The position numbers and the translations under genes are program-made. Below, piece after piece: positions 1 to 7,096 of a stretch of DNA of 64,000 nucleotides. This stretch comes from a virus. Below the pieces are notes generated by a model. It did no database searches. It saw only the letters and a program-made list of their open reading frames with translations, and had not been told where the DNA came from. Each line of letters begins with the position of its first letter. The first letter of the stretch is position 1. The DNA is taken from positions 29,973 to 93,972 of IMG/VR virus record IMGVR_UViG_3300034121_000527, one strand, 5' to 3'.

Positions 1-74
1 ACCTCCACTCCCTCATTGCATTTAGGGCATGCATAGTACCCTTTCGGGTATTGTGCTTTCTCTGTATCAGACAT
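1..74 (-). CDS. N-terminus of a small zinc-ribbon-like protein (partial)
   Basis: The reading frame opens at an ATG whose first base is position 74 and runs off the left edge of the window, so only about 24 residues are visible. They include a CPKC pair after a short polar leader beginning MSDTEKAQYPKGYYACPKC, which looks like the first half of a zinc ribbon. The gene lies just downstream of the HTH gene on the same strand. No strong ribosome binding site is seen. Function cannot be assigned from this fragment. Confidence 0.5.
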   Translation of the reverse strand, partial: MSDTEKAQYPKGYYACPKCNEGVE

Positions 75-94
75 GAGAAACATTGTACTACTCA

Positions 95-334
95 TCAGAC
101 TGATTTGCGGCGCTTCCAAGTGATAGCAAAGAACTTGATATCCATTGCGTTCCATAATGGGGTGGCGGCCAAGGTTGTGATTGGCTTGGGGAAGTCAGCT
201 CGTTTACGAAGAGCATGGATCTGTTGCTTTGGGCAATTTAGGATCTCTGCTACTTCTGAAGTTCCAACAATGTCGCCAATGTTAATAAGCAACATATCAG
301 AGTCTAATTGAACTGTTATGGTGTTTTCATTCAT
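95..334 (-). CDS. Small helix-turn-helix DNA-binding protein (MerR/excisionase-like)
   Basis: A 79-residue protein. Residues about 22-60 read as a winged HTH of the HTH_17/AlpA/Xis type: a GTSEVAEILNC helix, a recognition segment PKQQIHALRKR, then the DFPKPI turn typical of this family, followed by a wing rich in basic residues (WKRRKS at the end). The start is supported by AAGGAG six to seven bases upstream. It is probably a phage transcriptional regulator. Without an integrase nearby there is no reason to call it an excisionase. Confidence 0.75.
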   Translation of the reverse strand: MNENTITVQLDSDMLLINIGDIVGTSEVAEILNCPKQQIHALRKRADFPKPITTLAATPLWNAMDIKFFAITWKRRKSV

Positions 335-375
335 ATTGTGCTCCTTATGAGGTGCCCATACCGGGCTTTGTTTAG

Positions 376-404
376 ATACTACAACACATTATTAACAATT
401 ACAA
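376..404 (-). promoter_or_regulatory. Possible sigma70-type promoter for the HTH gene
   Basis: On the minus strand TTGTAA (404-399) and TAGTAT (381-376) are separated by 17 bases, in an AT-rich gap between the lysozyme-like gene and the HTH gene. The -10 matches consensus at only four of six positions. A short inverted repeat, TACAAC-GGTA-GTTGTA, sits just upstream at about 400-415 and could instead be a weak terminator for the lysozyme-like gene. Confidence 0.3.
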
Positions 405-417
405 CTACCGTTGTATA

Positions 418-963
418 TTATTTGCACTTACGAGTCCACGGTATAAACCCGCAACCCTTGTGGTCATCAAACCACCTATACATTTCCCAAGCCCACGTGA
501 AGTTCACTAATGGATCTTGAATCATGTCCCAATCTCCAAAGAAGTCTTCAACTTCGTTAGACCAAACTCTGTTGATCTGCAGTGGTCCATAATCTGAACC
601 GTTCCAGTTTGGGTGTCCTGGAATGATATTTAAGCAACGTGATTCTGACCACGCTTCTTCAAGAACATCTACTAGCAGTTCTTGGGGCCACCCAGCTTGT
701 AAAGCAATGGGGGCTAACTCTTCACATTTTGAACCAACTGGAACCAACGTAGTGGTTGTTGTGGTCTCGGGGATTGTAGTTGTCGTTTCAGGAACGACAG
801 TTGTTGTGGTTGTTTCTGGGATAGTGACCACAACAGTAGTTGTGATGGGGTTTTCTTGGATTTTTACTTTCTGTGATTCTGTACCGTTTGCCAGTGGTGC
901 GACGATTGCGATACTTGCGGCTAGTGCTACTAGTATAACTGGTTTAGAGTATTTAATTTTCAA
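418..963 (-). CDS. Secreted lysozyme/transglycosylase-like protein with Thr-rich stalk
   Basis: A 181-residue protein in three parts. Residues 1-27 form a signal peptide (MKIKYSK, then a hydrophobic stretch ending near APLANG). Residues about 40-75 are a low-complexity stalk of repeated TTTT/VPETTTT units. Residues about 78-181 resemble the lysozyme-like transglycosylase fold: EEAWSESRC with a candidate catalytic Glu, then GSDYGPLQINRVW, which matches the SDYGxxQIN core of the family. Export would place the enzyme outside the membrane at the host cell wall. Such Thr-rich linkers are common in secreted actinobacterial proteins. A terminator lies just upstream and AAGGAG precedes the start, so it probably has its own transcription. 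It is distinct from the M15 endolysin at 59 kb. It could serve late lysis, cell wall remodelling or superinfection exclusion. Confidence 0.75.
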   Translation of the reverse strand: MKIKYSKPVILVALAASIAIVAPLANGTESQKVKIQENPITTTVVVTIPETTTTTVVPETTTTIPETTTTTTLVPVGSKCEELAPIALQAGWPQELLVDVLEEAWSESRCLNIIPGHPNWNGSDYGPLQINRVWSNEVEDFFGDWDMIQDPLVNFTWAWEMYRWFDDHKGCGFIPWTRKCK

Positions 964-983
964 AAGCTAGCTCCTTGATAGGG

Positions 984-1023
984 GATAAAAACAATGCCCA
1001 GCCTGAACTGGATTGGCTGGGCA
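984..1023 (-). terminator. Rho-independent terminator downstream of whiB
   Basis: On the minus strand TGCCCAGCC (1023-1015) pairs perfectly with GGCTGGGCA (1003-995) across an 11-base loop and is followed by TTGTTTTT. The stem is GC-rich and the T run follows at once, so this is a convincing intrinsic terminator for the WhiB operon. Confidence 0.85.
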
Positions 1024-1061
1024 CTATCTATATTACCAAAGTGTTACGAGTACTAGCTACA

Positions 1062-1445
1062 TTACATGCTAGAAAGCTTGAAAACTAATGATTCTATGTC
1101 AAAATCTTGCCCTCTAGCAGGGAAAATGTCTAGTGTGACATGTTTCCTAACTACAACAGAGGCCTCTCTACACTTAGGGCATCTGCATCCTGAACGATAC
1201 ATTTCAAGAGATCCATGATGCATTCTTGCTGTACCACGTCTCTCCTGTGGTGTCAAGCCACCCCACAAACCCCAATGCTCTTCAATACCATAATCAAGAC
1301 AGCTTTGCCACACTGGACAAGTATTGCATACTGCCTTACCCACTTTGTAATAGGCGTTGTGGTTGGTCTCCTCTAATGGAGGGAAGAATAAGTTTGGGTG
1401 TAGCCCCTTGCACGGAGCTTCCTCCATCCAAGGTTTAGAGTTCAT
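1062..1445 (-). CDS. whiB: WhiB-family iron-sulfur transcriptional regulator with C-terminal CxC/CxxC extension
   Basis: A 127-residue protein. The WhiB hallmarks are present: C12, then C40-x2-C43-x5-C49 as four [4Fe-4S] ligands, followed by the turn motif GLWGG at 59-63 and a basic patch TPQERRG. WhiB-like proteins bind the host sigma factor region 4 and tune promoter use. After the WhiB domain there is an extra segment, about residues 76-97, with HGSLEMYRSGCRCPKC, a Cys-rich motif also seen as a short independent piece in actinophage proteins. The start codon overlaps the preceding stop as ATGA, so it is coupled to the upstream gene. A terminator follows. The family assignment also makes an actinobacterial host very likely. 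Confidence 0.93.
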   Translation of the reverse strand: MNSKPWMEEAPCKGLHPNLFFPPLEETNHNAYYKVGKAVCNTCPVWQSCLDYGIEEHWGLWGGLTPQERRGTARMHHGSLEMYRSGCRCPKCREASVVVRKHVTLDIFPARGQDFDIESLVFKLSSM

Positions 1446-1759
1446 TCAGCTTCCCGACGAAACAAACACAAAGCAATAATTGCGTACGTAGCAATATCCA
1501 AAAGACTGTCTTCAACACCTTCGTTTTGAAGTGTTGACCCCTTGGCGTATGACTGGAGTCTTACAACTTTGTCATTTGCTCTGACCATGGCACCTACCCA
1601 CGGTGGTATGCCCCATTCTTGAGAAGCACTTACGTTGGCAAAGAAGTCCTCATCTGTTCCGTAGTCTGCACCCTTACGGCGATGCATTTCCATAACTTCG
1701 TAAAGAACCTTTTCAAATTCCGGATCACCAGTCATGATACACAGTTCCTTCAAATTCAT
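1442..1759 (-). CDS. DUF1599 / nucleotide-modification-associated, MazG-like protein
   Basis: A 105-residue protein with the pattern of the DUF1599 (nucleotide modification associated domain 1) family: HRRKGADYG near residue 27, a central GIPPWVGAMVRANDKVVRL segment, and a C-terminal NEGVEDSLLDIATYAIIAL helix. Family members resemble all-alpha NTP pyrophosphohydrolases of the MazG/dUTPase type. The DNDK-like and EDSLLD acidic positions could bind metal. GGAGGGAG about nine bases before the ATG supports this start even though the gene overlaps the preceding one by 35 bases. The role may be in nucleotide pool control. The exact substrate cannot be read from sequence. Confidence 0.7.
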   Translation of the reverse strand: MNLKELCIMTGDPEFEKVLYEVMEMHRRKGADYGTDEDFFANVSASQEWGIPPWVGAMVRANDKVVRLQSYAKGSTLQNEGVEDSLLDIATYAIIALCLFRREAE

Positions 1760-1928
1760 CTAAAAGTCTCCCTCCAATTAACGGGCTCGTAGTTAGAAAT
1801 GTAAAGAAACTCCAAGTAACTAAAAATGGCCAATCTATTCCGTTACTAGAGATAAGGTTAGTAAGTGTAGCTATGGTTGAAATTACAATAGCCATAAACA
1901 CTCGGCGTCTAGTTTGATATATGGTCAC
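1725..1928 (-). CDS. Small two-helix membrane protein
   Basis: A 67-residue protein starting with GTG that overlaps the preceding stop as GTGA. Two hydrophobic segments (about residues 10-27 and 32-52) suggest two membrane spans with a basic N-terminus (TRRR), so the N-terminus is likely cytoplasmic. The 3' end overlaps the DUF1599 gene by 35 bases. No family is recognised. A holin-like or antiholin role is possible but unsupported. Confidence 0.5.
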   Translation of the reverse strand: MTIYQTRRRVFMAIVISTIATLTNLISSNGIDWPFLVTWSFFTFLTTSPLIGGRLLDEFEGTVYHDW

Positions 1929-2224
1929 TCTTGGTCACCATCTGATACATAAAAAAGTACATTGTATATCTCGTTAGTTAACCACTCAGCTGCCTTCTGC
2001 AGACCATCTTCTGATGAGATGTCCCAGTTAACCCAAAGAGTACAACCCTTGGTGCTTAGATAGCTCATTACTTCTTCTACCCCAATAACAGAGGTTTCAA
2101 TATTATTTCCAATAATGTTGTTACAGCCAGCGATATTCCCAGATTGGTAAGCATTATCACCAAAGTGTTGAACAGCACTTTCTGGATCAACTTTCTTACC
2201 GTCTCTCCACCATATCTTAGTCAT
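1925..2224 (-). CDS. Hypothetical protein
   Basis: A 99-residue acidic protein preceded by AAGGAGG, a near-ideal ribosome binding site. No known domain is seen. Residues about 28-48 (GNIAGCNNIIGNN, then SV and G) resemble a stretch of the Pro/Gly-rich protein at 4875-6560 (GNKAGGNNIIGND), which may be chance or a shared short motif. It is the first gene of the small cluster leading to whiB. Confidence 0.65.
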   Translation of the reverse strand: MTKIWWRDGKKVDPESAVQHFGDNAYQSGNIAGCNNIIGNNIETSVIGVEEVMSYLSTKGCTLWVNWDISSEDGLQKAAEWLTNEIYNVLFYVSDGDQE

Positions 2225-2264
2225 ATTTCCTCCTTATTGTGTTACTTGTATTCTATAGACTGGG

Positions 2265-3692
2265 TTAGCTTAAATCAATTACATCTTGGATAAATTGGTC
2301 TGTTTGATTTGGGCCCAATCCTCCACCAGGAAGCTGCCGAGCAGTTTCTCCGGCTTTGCTACCAAACAATCTAGAAAGTACCCCTGCGTTACCTCTTGCT
2401 TCTACTTCAATGCGCATAAGATCACGGGTGTCGGAGATGTTTTTAAACTTGTCAATTAGAGAGAATAACCTATCCATTTCTGATGACAAGGCGGGGTCAA
2501 GGCCCTGGCCCTCAAGCTCTTCGGCAAATCTTGCAAACAAAACTCGACTGGCTTGCATCTCAATCATTGCCTGCAGAACAGCATTTAACTGATCCTTAGA
2601 TCGTATTTCTACAGGTAACTTAAACCCACAATCTGAATGTTCCTTGAATGCAGGACAACGTGATGCAAGATAGCAACTATCACATTGTCGCAAAGGTCCA
2701 CTTTGATACCTAATGACAGGGGTTTCTGTAGGGGCGATTTCTATGTGTTCTCCCTGCTCAGAGCCACTTTGTGTACCCATTGAGATGATATGTTCTATGC
2801 CCATAACCGGTAGCAATAGACGCTCACTTTCGTGCCGCTTCTCTAGGTGGGAGATAGCAATATTACCCCCCTTGGAAACCGGTTTATCTACATTAGGTGA
2901 CATAGGGGGTATATCAACTATATCCCCCTCTTCTACCTCTCCAAACTCAGACTCATCATCAGTAACTTGAGGGTCATAGCCCAAAAATGTGGACTGTTCC
3001 CAAGCCTTCCAAGACTTGATTGCAAGTGACCCAACCGCTGTCACATTGTCTTCTAAGATTGCTTCGTAATCAATACCTAATCTTAAAATGTCCGCTCTGT
3101 GCTTCTTGCGAGAAGATTCTTTCTGCTGCGCAGGGTATCTATGGAGACCATGACCATCCCATACTTGGGTCTCACCATAGCGTATGGATGAGGTCCAAGA
3201 TCCAACTACAACAGCTTCCCAAGGGAGTGCTTGGATAACGTCAGGTTTACTTGTTAAACCATAAAGCTTTGCTCCCCAACGCTGTGAGAGTGACCGGATA
3301 CGCGGAAGTGTTTTAGAGTTTATGGCCTTGTCTGAGATAGCAGCTCTACCATAACGTTGGCATAACCATGCCAGTCTTTCTAAATCGTCGTCATCTGACC
3401 ATACCGGGACGTACTTATCTCCCAACCATTCCCCATCCATATCAGGACGCCCAATAACAACAGATAAGGAGTCGGCGTGGTCTCTTACAAAGGTTTCATA
3501 CTTATTGAGGTCCTCATCCCCCTCTGATGTATACACCAGAATTTCAGCAGAAGCAAACACCTCTTCAGGGTTAAACTCCTTACGTTTTGGGATGGGCAAG
3601 TGAGTAATGTTCACAGCTACTCTAGTTATTTCATTAGATATGAGCAGGTTTCTGTGGGTGCCTTTTTCGGCACCTCCAAAGAATATGTGCAT
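2265..3692 (-). CDS. Putative TGT/DpdA-like TIM-barrel protein with C-terminal Cys cluster
   Basis: A 475-residue protein. The first 230 residues follow the layout of the tRNA-guanine transglycosylase-like barrels (the DpdA type found in phages and DNA-modification islands): MHIFFGGAEKGTHRNLL at the start, KYETFVRDHAD near 64, YVPVW near 94, GLTSKPDVIQALPWE near 147, then GSWTSSIRYGE, and an SWKAWEQ helix near 230. The two catalytic Asp positions expected in active family members seem to be replaced (TSEG where DSG is expected; VVVGSW where VDSxSW is expected). Residues about 345-363 form a Cys cluster (CDSCYLASRCP, then C). The C-terminal 120 residues are helical. It overlaps the HAD-like gene by one base. 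The fold call rests on pattern matching by eye. Confidence 0.5.
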   Translation of the reverse strand: MHIFFGGAEKGTHRNLLISNEITRVAVNITHLPIPKRKEFNPEEVFASAEILVYTSEGDEDLNKYETFVRDHADSLSVVIGRPDMDGEWLGDKYVPVWSDDDDLERLAWLCQRYGRAAISDKAINSKTLPRIRSLSQRWGAKLYGLTSKPDVIQALPWEAVVVGSWTSSIRYGETQVWDGHGLHRYPAQQKESSRKKHRADILRLGIDYEAILEDNVTAVGSLAIKSWKAWEQSTFLGYDPQVTDDESEFGEVEEGDIVDIPPMSPNVDKPVSKGGNIAISHLEKRHESERLLLPVMGIEHIISMGTQSGSEQGEHIEIAPTETPVIRYQSGPLRQCDSCYLASRCPAFKEHSDCGFKLPVEIRSKDQLNAVLQAMIEMQASRVLFARFAEELEGQGLDPALSSEMDRLFSLIDKFKNISDTRDLMRIEVEARGNAGVLSRLFGSKAGETARQLPGGGLGPNQTDQFIQDVIDLS

Positions 3693-4162
3693 TACTCTCT
3701 CCAGGTCTTCTCAGCAGCTTTTAGGGCTTGACTGTCTAATTCCTCAACCAAAACATCCCACTCTTTTATTATCTTCATGTTAGACCATTCAGGTCGTACC
3801 AAGTACGGGGATGCAATTAAAAGGGTAGCCATACCTAGTTTAAGTAGTTCTGCACAGGTTCTAGGATTGTTATCTACATACCACTCTGGTTTACCAAAAA
3901 TTGCACCAATACGGTTTATCTTTTCTGCCTGTAAAACAGGATCAGGTTCATCAAGCATTTCATAAAATGAAGGTTTTATTCCTTCTTTTTTAAGCCAATC
4001 TTCAAGTACTGGTCTGCTGTAGTCCTCATTAACTACTAGGCATATACGACCAAGTGACTGTTCATGCAACATACGCCAGATATACAACCCTTGTGAGTCT
4101 GGCTGGCGTAATGCTATGGAGTCTGCTGGGCGAGCCAATACAGAAAAGTTAAAAAGTATCAC
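3692..4162 (-). CDS. HAD-like phosphatase/hydrolase family protein
   Basis: A 156-residue protein. The order of elements suits a small HAD-like hydrolase: an N-terminal strand, a GRICLVVNEDYSRPVLEDWL segment, then WYVDNNPRTCAELLKLGMATLLIASP, which matches the third acidic motif and following strand of HAD proteins. A clear first-motif DxD is not visible (the N-terminal strand reads ILFNFSV), so catalytic activity is doubtful. The stop overlaps the start of the TIM-barrel gene and its own start overlaps the Cys-rich gene, so the three are one translational unit. Confidence 0.5.
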   Translation of the reverse strand: MILFNFSVLARPADSIALRQPDSQGLYIWRMLHEQSLGRICLVVNEDYSRPVLEDWLKKEGIKPSFYEMLDEPDPVLQAEKINRIGAIFGKPEWYVDNNPRTCAELLKLGMATLLIASPYLVRPEWSNMKIIKEWDVLVEELDSQALKAAEKTWRE

Positions 4163-4617
4163 TAGTCATACATCTTTTTAGCAATACGATTCTTGTGAGT
4201 TACAAACTCTTGTGCTGGGCAGTAGTGGCAAAGGTACTGGCGGTTTTCTCTAGGAACACCAATCTTGCGACCAATGGTTTTGCTCTCATCTTCATAGTCA
4301 ATACACATGCCTGCTGGCCGGTTATGTCTACTAAAGCACTTAAGAGCTTCAACTTTTAGGTCATCTTTTAGTTCACGAACTTGCCATTCATTTTTAGCAA
4401 GTTCTTTATTGATCTGAGTTTCATCACCAAGTTTGTCCCAGGTGGCTTGATCACACCTAAGAATAAGGGATTTGTGGGCGTCTGGATCAGGGTTTGCGGC
4501 CTGACCAAGGTGCCTATTACACAGCTCTATAAGCTCCATGTCATACTGAACAGGACCTTCATAGTCCTTCATTCTGTACATGGTTCCACAGGTTTGACAC
4601 GTCAAAAGACGGGGCAT
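4162..4617 (-). CDS. Cys-rich, probably zinc-binding protein
   Basis: A 151-residue protein with an N-terminal CQTCG knuckle (residues 7-11), isolated Cys residues in the middle (including LRCDQ, LKCFSRH and GMCIDY) and a C-terminal YLCHYCP pair near residue 130. These can form one or two zinc sites. The centre is charged and helical. The start follows the short gene at 4640-4864 and the stop overlaps the HAD-like gene by one base. No specific family is recognised. Its position in the three-gene unit suggests a shared job with the HAD-like and TIM-barrel proteins. Confidence 0.6.
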   Translation of the reverse strand: MPRLLTCQTCGTMYRMKDYEGPVQYDMELIELCNRHLGQAANPDPDAHKSLILRCDQATWDKLGDETQINKELAKNEWQVRELKDDLKVEALKCFSRHNRPAGMCIDYEDESKTIGRKIGVPRENRQYLCHYCPAQEFVTHKNRIAKKMYD

Positions 4618-4639
4618 GTTGTACTCCTAATTGTTTATA

Positions 4640-4864
4640 CTACTGCTTGTCTGCGTAGCCGTATTCGTAATCATCATCTGAGTTTACATTAACTCCACGC
4701 TTTTTGTCAACGACATTGTACTGTGTTTGAAGCATTTTTGCTCTGTCAAATACATGGCTTTCTTCAAGGTCACCACCACGGTCTGGGGTGATGCTCTTCA
4801 TTGTACCGTCTTGTTCTCCAAGCTTACGGTCACCATTCATTGATCTTGATGTATTAACTGCCAT
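4640..4864 (-). CDS. Hypothetical small hydrophilic protein
   Basis: A 74-residue charged protein ending in an acidic, Tyr-rich tail (NSDDDYEYGYADKQ). GAGG lies a few bases before the start. No membrane segment or known motif is seen. It sits between the Pro/Gly-rich gene and the Cys-rich gene, tightly spaced on both sides. Confidence 0.6.
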   Translation of the reverse strand: MAVNTSRSMNGDRKLGEQDGTMKSITPDRGGDLEESHVFDRAKMLQTQYNVVDKKRGVNVNSDDDYEYGYADKQ

Positions 4865-4874
4865 TTTAACCTCC

Positions 4875-6560
4875 TCAGGTTCCTGGGCGTCGTGAACGTT
4901 GGCGGAAAGCCTGACGCTTCATTTCCATATCAGCTTGCCCAATTCCTTGCATTCCAACTCCCGCATAACCTGTTTGACCTTGGGTAAAGTCAGGAGTAGG
5001 GGCTTGTGGGTGACGTGATGGGCCTTGATAGCTTGGGTTACCAAAATCAGGACGTACTGCACCAGTAAGTGGGTTCATATCATGACGTCCTGGTTGTGGG
5101 CCCATTGGGGTCATTTGTGATGGGTCAAACCCCATGTTTTGTGATTGTTGCATAGCATATGCATTATAGCCGTTCATCTTACCCTGCCATGCATCATTGC
5201 TTGGAAGAGCACCTGGTCTTGCAGTTCTTCCAACTGGCCCACGTCCACCATAAGCACCTGGTGGAGTAGTGTTTTGAATAGGGGCAGCTGCGGGGTTACT
5301 ACCAACACCATTAACACCTATTGTTCTACCTGGTGTGTCTAATGCTTGCACCTGTGTTTGGGGTAGTCCTGTAGTTGCAGGGGGCTGTGCTGCTTGTGGT
5401 TGGCTAGCAACCGGGGTGTTACCTACACCACGTGCTTTTGCGTCTTCTAATCCTTTTAAAGCCGTTTGGGTGTATACATCTAGGTTACCTGGATTTTGGT
5501 TTACTCCAGGAGTTGCGGATTGTGTAGTGGGTTGTGCCATGCCTGGGGTGACTGGCGGTACAAAGCCAGCACCAGGAACACCATTACCAGCACCACGTGC
5601 TTTTGCTTCTGCTATGCCTTTTTCGGCAGTAGCTGTGTACACATCCACATTACGTGGAGCAGCTTGTTGTGGAGTGGCTGTTTGTTTTGGAGCAGCACCT
5701 GGTTTTGCTTTGGGTGCCCTAGGGGCGCGTGCCTTTTTAGCTGCAGGAGGTGCTGCACCTCCACCAGGGGGCGGGGGAGGGGGCGGAGGTCCACCTGGAG
5801 GTCCACCTGGAGGTCCACCTGGAGGGCCACCTGGAGGTCCACCTGGTGGGTTGTTGAACGGGCTGTTAGGGCCAAATGATAGGTTTAAACTGGATTGCCT
5901 TGCAAAGGCTCCTAAGTTGTTTTGGGTGCCAGATCCACTATTTATGTTTCCTAGAGCGCCCATGTTTCCAGACATGTCGTTTCCAACAAAGTTTCCAACA
6001 CTACCAGACATGTCATTACCTATAATATTATTGCCACCAGCTTTGTTGCCTGATTGACTCATGGCTCCTCCTCCTGAACTCTGTGTGGTCACGGGGGGTT
6101 GAACCGACCCAGACGCTCCTGAACTTTTCTCTGTCTTATCTTTTTTCATCTTGCCCGGTCCTCCAAAGAACTTTCTAATAGTAAATTCTTCGTTAGAACC
6201 ACTACCTTGGACTCTCCTACTATTATAGCTTGGGCCTGAATTGGGAACTCCAGTAGTTCCTGTTGCACTGCTTGCTTCATACCCAACTCTTCCATTACTA
6301 CCTAAGCTAGTATTAATGTCTCTTGCATAAGTAGAGCTAAACCCAGGATTGGCAGGGTTACTACCCATGGCCGGAGCACCCTGTATGGGGTTGATATTCC
6401 CACGTATTTCTCCAGAAGACTGCGCTCCACCTTGAGCATATGCTTGGCGCATTTGCCAAGAGCCCTCAAGAGTACCTTTGTTCCTTAGGTTCTGAGAGTA
6501 AAAGTCATGTGTAGGGGCTTTACCGTCATTCTGTGTATAAAAGTCTCCGTTGAAAGGCAT
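4875..6560 (-). CDS. Pro/Gly-rich low-complexity protein with repeated YT-motif
   Basis: A 561-residue protein that looks disordered along most of its length. Residues about 1-235 are rich in Gly, Ser, Asn and Gln. Residues 238-268 are PPGG repeats running into a run of eight Pro. Residues 270-290 are an Ala/Lys/Pro basic patch. Two copies of a motif, NVDVYTATAEKGIAEAKARG (from about 304) and NLDVYTQTALKGLEDAKARG (from about 359), form predicted short helices. A third copy is in the 1,532-residue protein nearby. The C-terminus is basic (RQRSRRPGT). No enzyme motif exists. The neighbours are also low-complexity, which hints at a structural, scaffold or condensate role. That is inference. Confidence 0.7.
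   Translation of the reverse strand: MPFNGDFYTQNDGKAPTHDFYSQNLRNKGTLEGSWQMRQAYAQGGAQSSGEIRGNINPIQGAPAMGSNPANPGFSSTYARDINTSLGSNGRVGYEASSATGTTGVPNSGPSYNSRRVQGSGSNEEFTIRKFFGGPGKMKKDKTEKSSGASGSVQPPVTTQSSGGGAMSQSGNKAGGNNIIGNDMSGSVGNFVGNDMSGNMGALGNINSGSGTQNNLGAFARQSSLNLSFGPNSPFNNPPGGPPGGPPGGPPGGPPGGPPPPPPPPGGGAAPPAAKKARAPRAPKAKPGAAPKQTATPQQAAPRNVDVYTATAEKGIAEAKARGAGNGVPGAGFVPPVTPGMAQPTTQSATPGVNQNPGNLDVYTQTALKGLEDAKARGVGNTPVASQPQAAQPPATTGLPQTQVQALDTPGRTIGVNGVGSNPAAAPIQNTTPPGAYGGRGPVGRTARPGALPSNDAWQGKMNGYNAYAMQQSQNMGFDPSQMTPMGPQPGRHDMNPLTGAVRPDFGNPSYQGPSRHPQAPTPDFTQGQTGYAGVGMQGIGQADMEMKRQAFRQRSRRPGT
5785..5850. repeat. 12-bp tandem repeat encoding PPGG units
   Basis: About five imperfect copies of GGTCCACCTGGA lie head to tail inside the Pro/Gly-rich gene. 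One copy differs by a single base (GGGCCA). They encode PPGG repeats on the minus strand. Such a repeat can expand or contract by slippage, so copy number may vary between relatives. Confidence 0.85.
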
Positions 6561-6561
6561 G

Positions 6562-6855
6562 TTATACGTTTCCTAACGAGTTCATAGAGTACCGTCCAGT
6601 GGCTTCAAAGTCACCAGTGTTCATCTCTGGCATAACCGGCATACCTGAGATCCACGAACGATTGGTTACCCCATAGCGGCTCATACTAAAAATGTCCATA
6701 AGGTTAGGTGACTGCTTAATAAACCCACGAGTCTGTGGAAAAAGCTGTTGAGGAACAGTAGGGCGGATTGCACGTATGGTGTCGGGGTCGCTAATGGCGG
6801 CCTGTAAGGCCTGATCCACTAGAAACTCCTGACGTGACTGCCATGGACGTGCCAT
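6562..6855 (-). CDS. Hypothetical protein
   Basis: A 97-residue protein rich in Met, Arg and Ser with an amphipathic N-terminal third (SRQEFLVDQALQAAI). It ends next to the start of the Pro/Gly-rich gene. AAAGGAT precedes the start. No known domain. It belongs to the low-complexity block by position. Confidence 0.6.
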   Translation of the reverse strand: MARPWQSRQEFLVDQALQAAISDPDTIRAIRPTVPQQLFPQTRGFIKQSPNLMDIFSMSRYGVTNRSWISGMPVMPEMNTGDFEATGRYSMNSLGNV

Positions 6856-6873
6856 TCTTATCCTTTAAATATG

Positions 6874-7071
6874 TTACCCAGTGTATCCTGGGTAACCTCT
6901 ACGGTTACCTAAACTGTTTTGCATTTTTGTAGATGTAGCTATTACATCTTTGTATTGCTCACTAATCTTTTCTGAAGTTTTAATTGCTTCTTCTAAAGAA
7001 AGACCTGGGTTAAGTCCTTCAACGTTAATCTTGTACCAAGCTTCAGCAATTGTCATGTGAGGCTTAATCAT
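6874..7071 (-). CDS. Hypothetical small helical protein
   Basis: A 65-residue protein, mostly helical and charged (LSLEEAIKTSEKISEQYKDV), with a short Gly/Tyr/Arg tail (RRGYPGYTG). AAGGAGAACAC lies upstream of the ATG. No family is recognised. Confidence 0.65.
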   Translation of the reverse strand: MIKPHMTIAEAWYKINVEGLNPGLSLEEAIKTSEKISEQYKDVIATSTKMQNSLGNRRGYPGYTG

Positions 7072-7096
7072 ATTGTGTTCTCCTTGTTGTGTTTAG

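Noticed and set aside
95-334. Excisionase call for the small HTH protein
   Set aside because: No integrase or att site is in the window, so it is left as a general DNA-binding protein.
623-970. Plus-strand frame rich in Val opposite the Thr-rich stalk
   Set aside because: It is the antisense of Thr codon repeats. The minus-strand frame has a signal peptide, a ribosome binding site and a recognised fold.
5335-6057. A long plus-strand reading frame with Pro/Gly-rich content opposite the Pro/Gly-rich gene
   Set aside because: It is the complement of the GGTCCACCTGGA repeat region, has no ribosome binding site, and the minus-strand frame fits the operon spacing.
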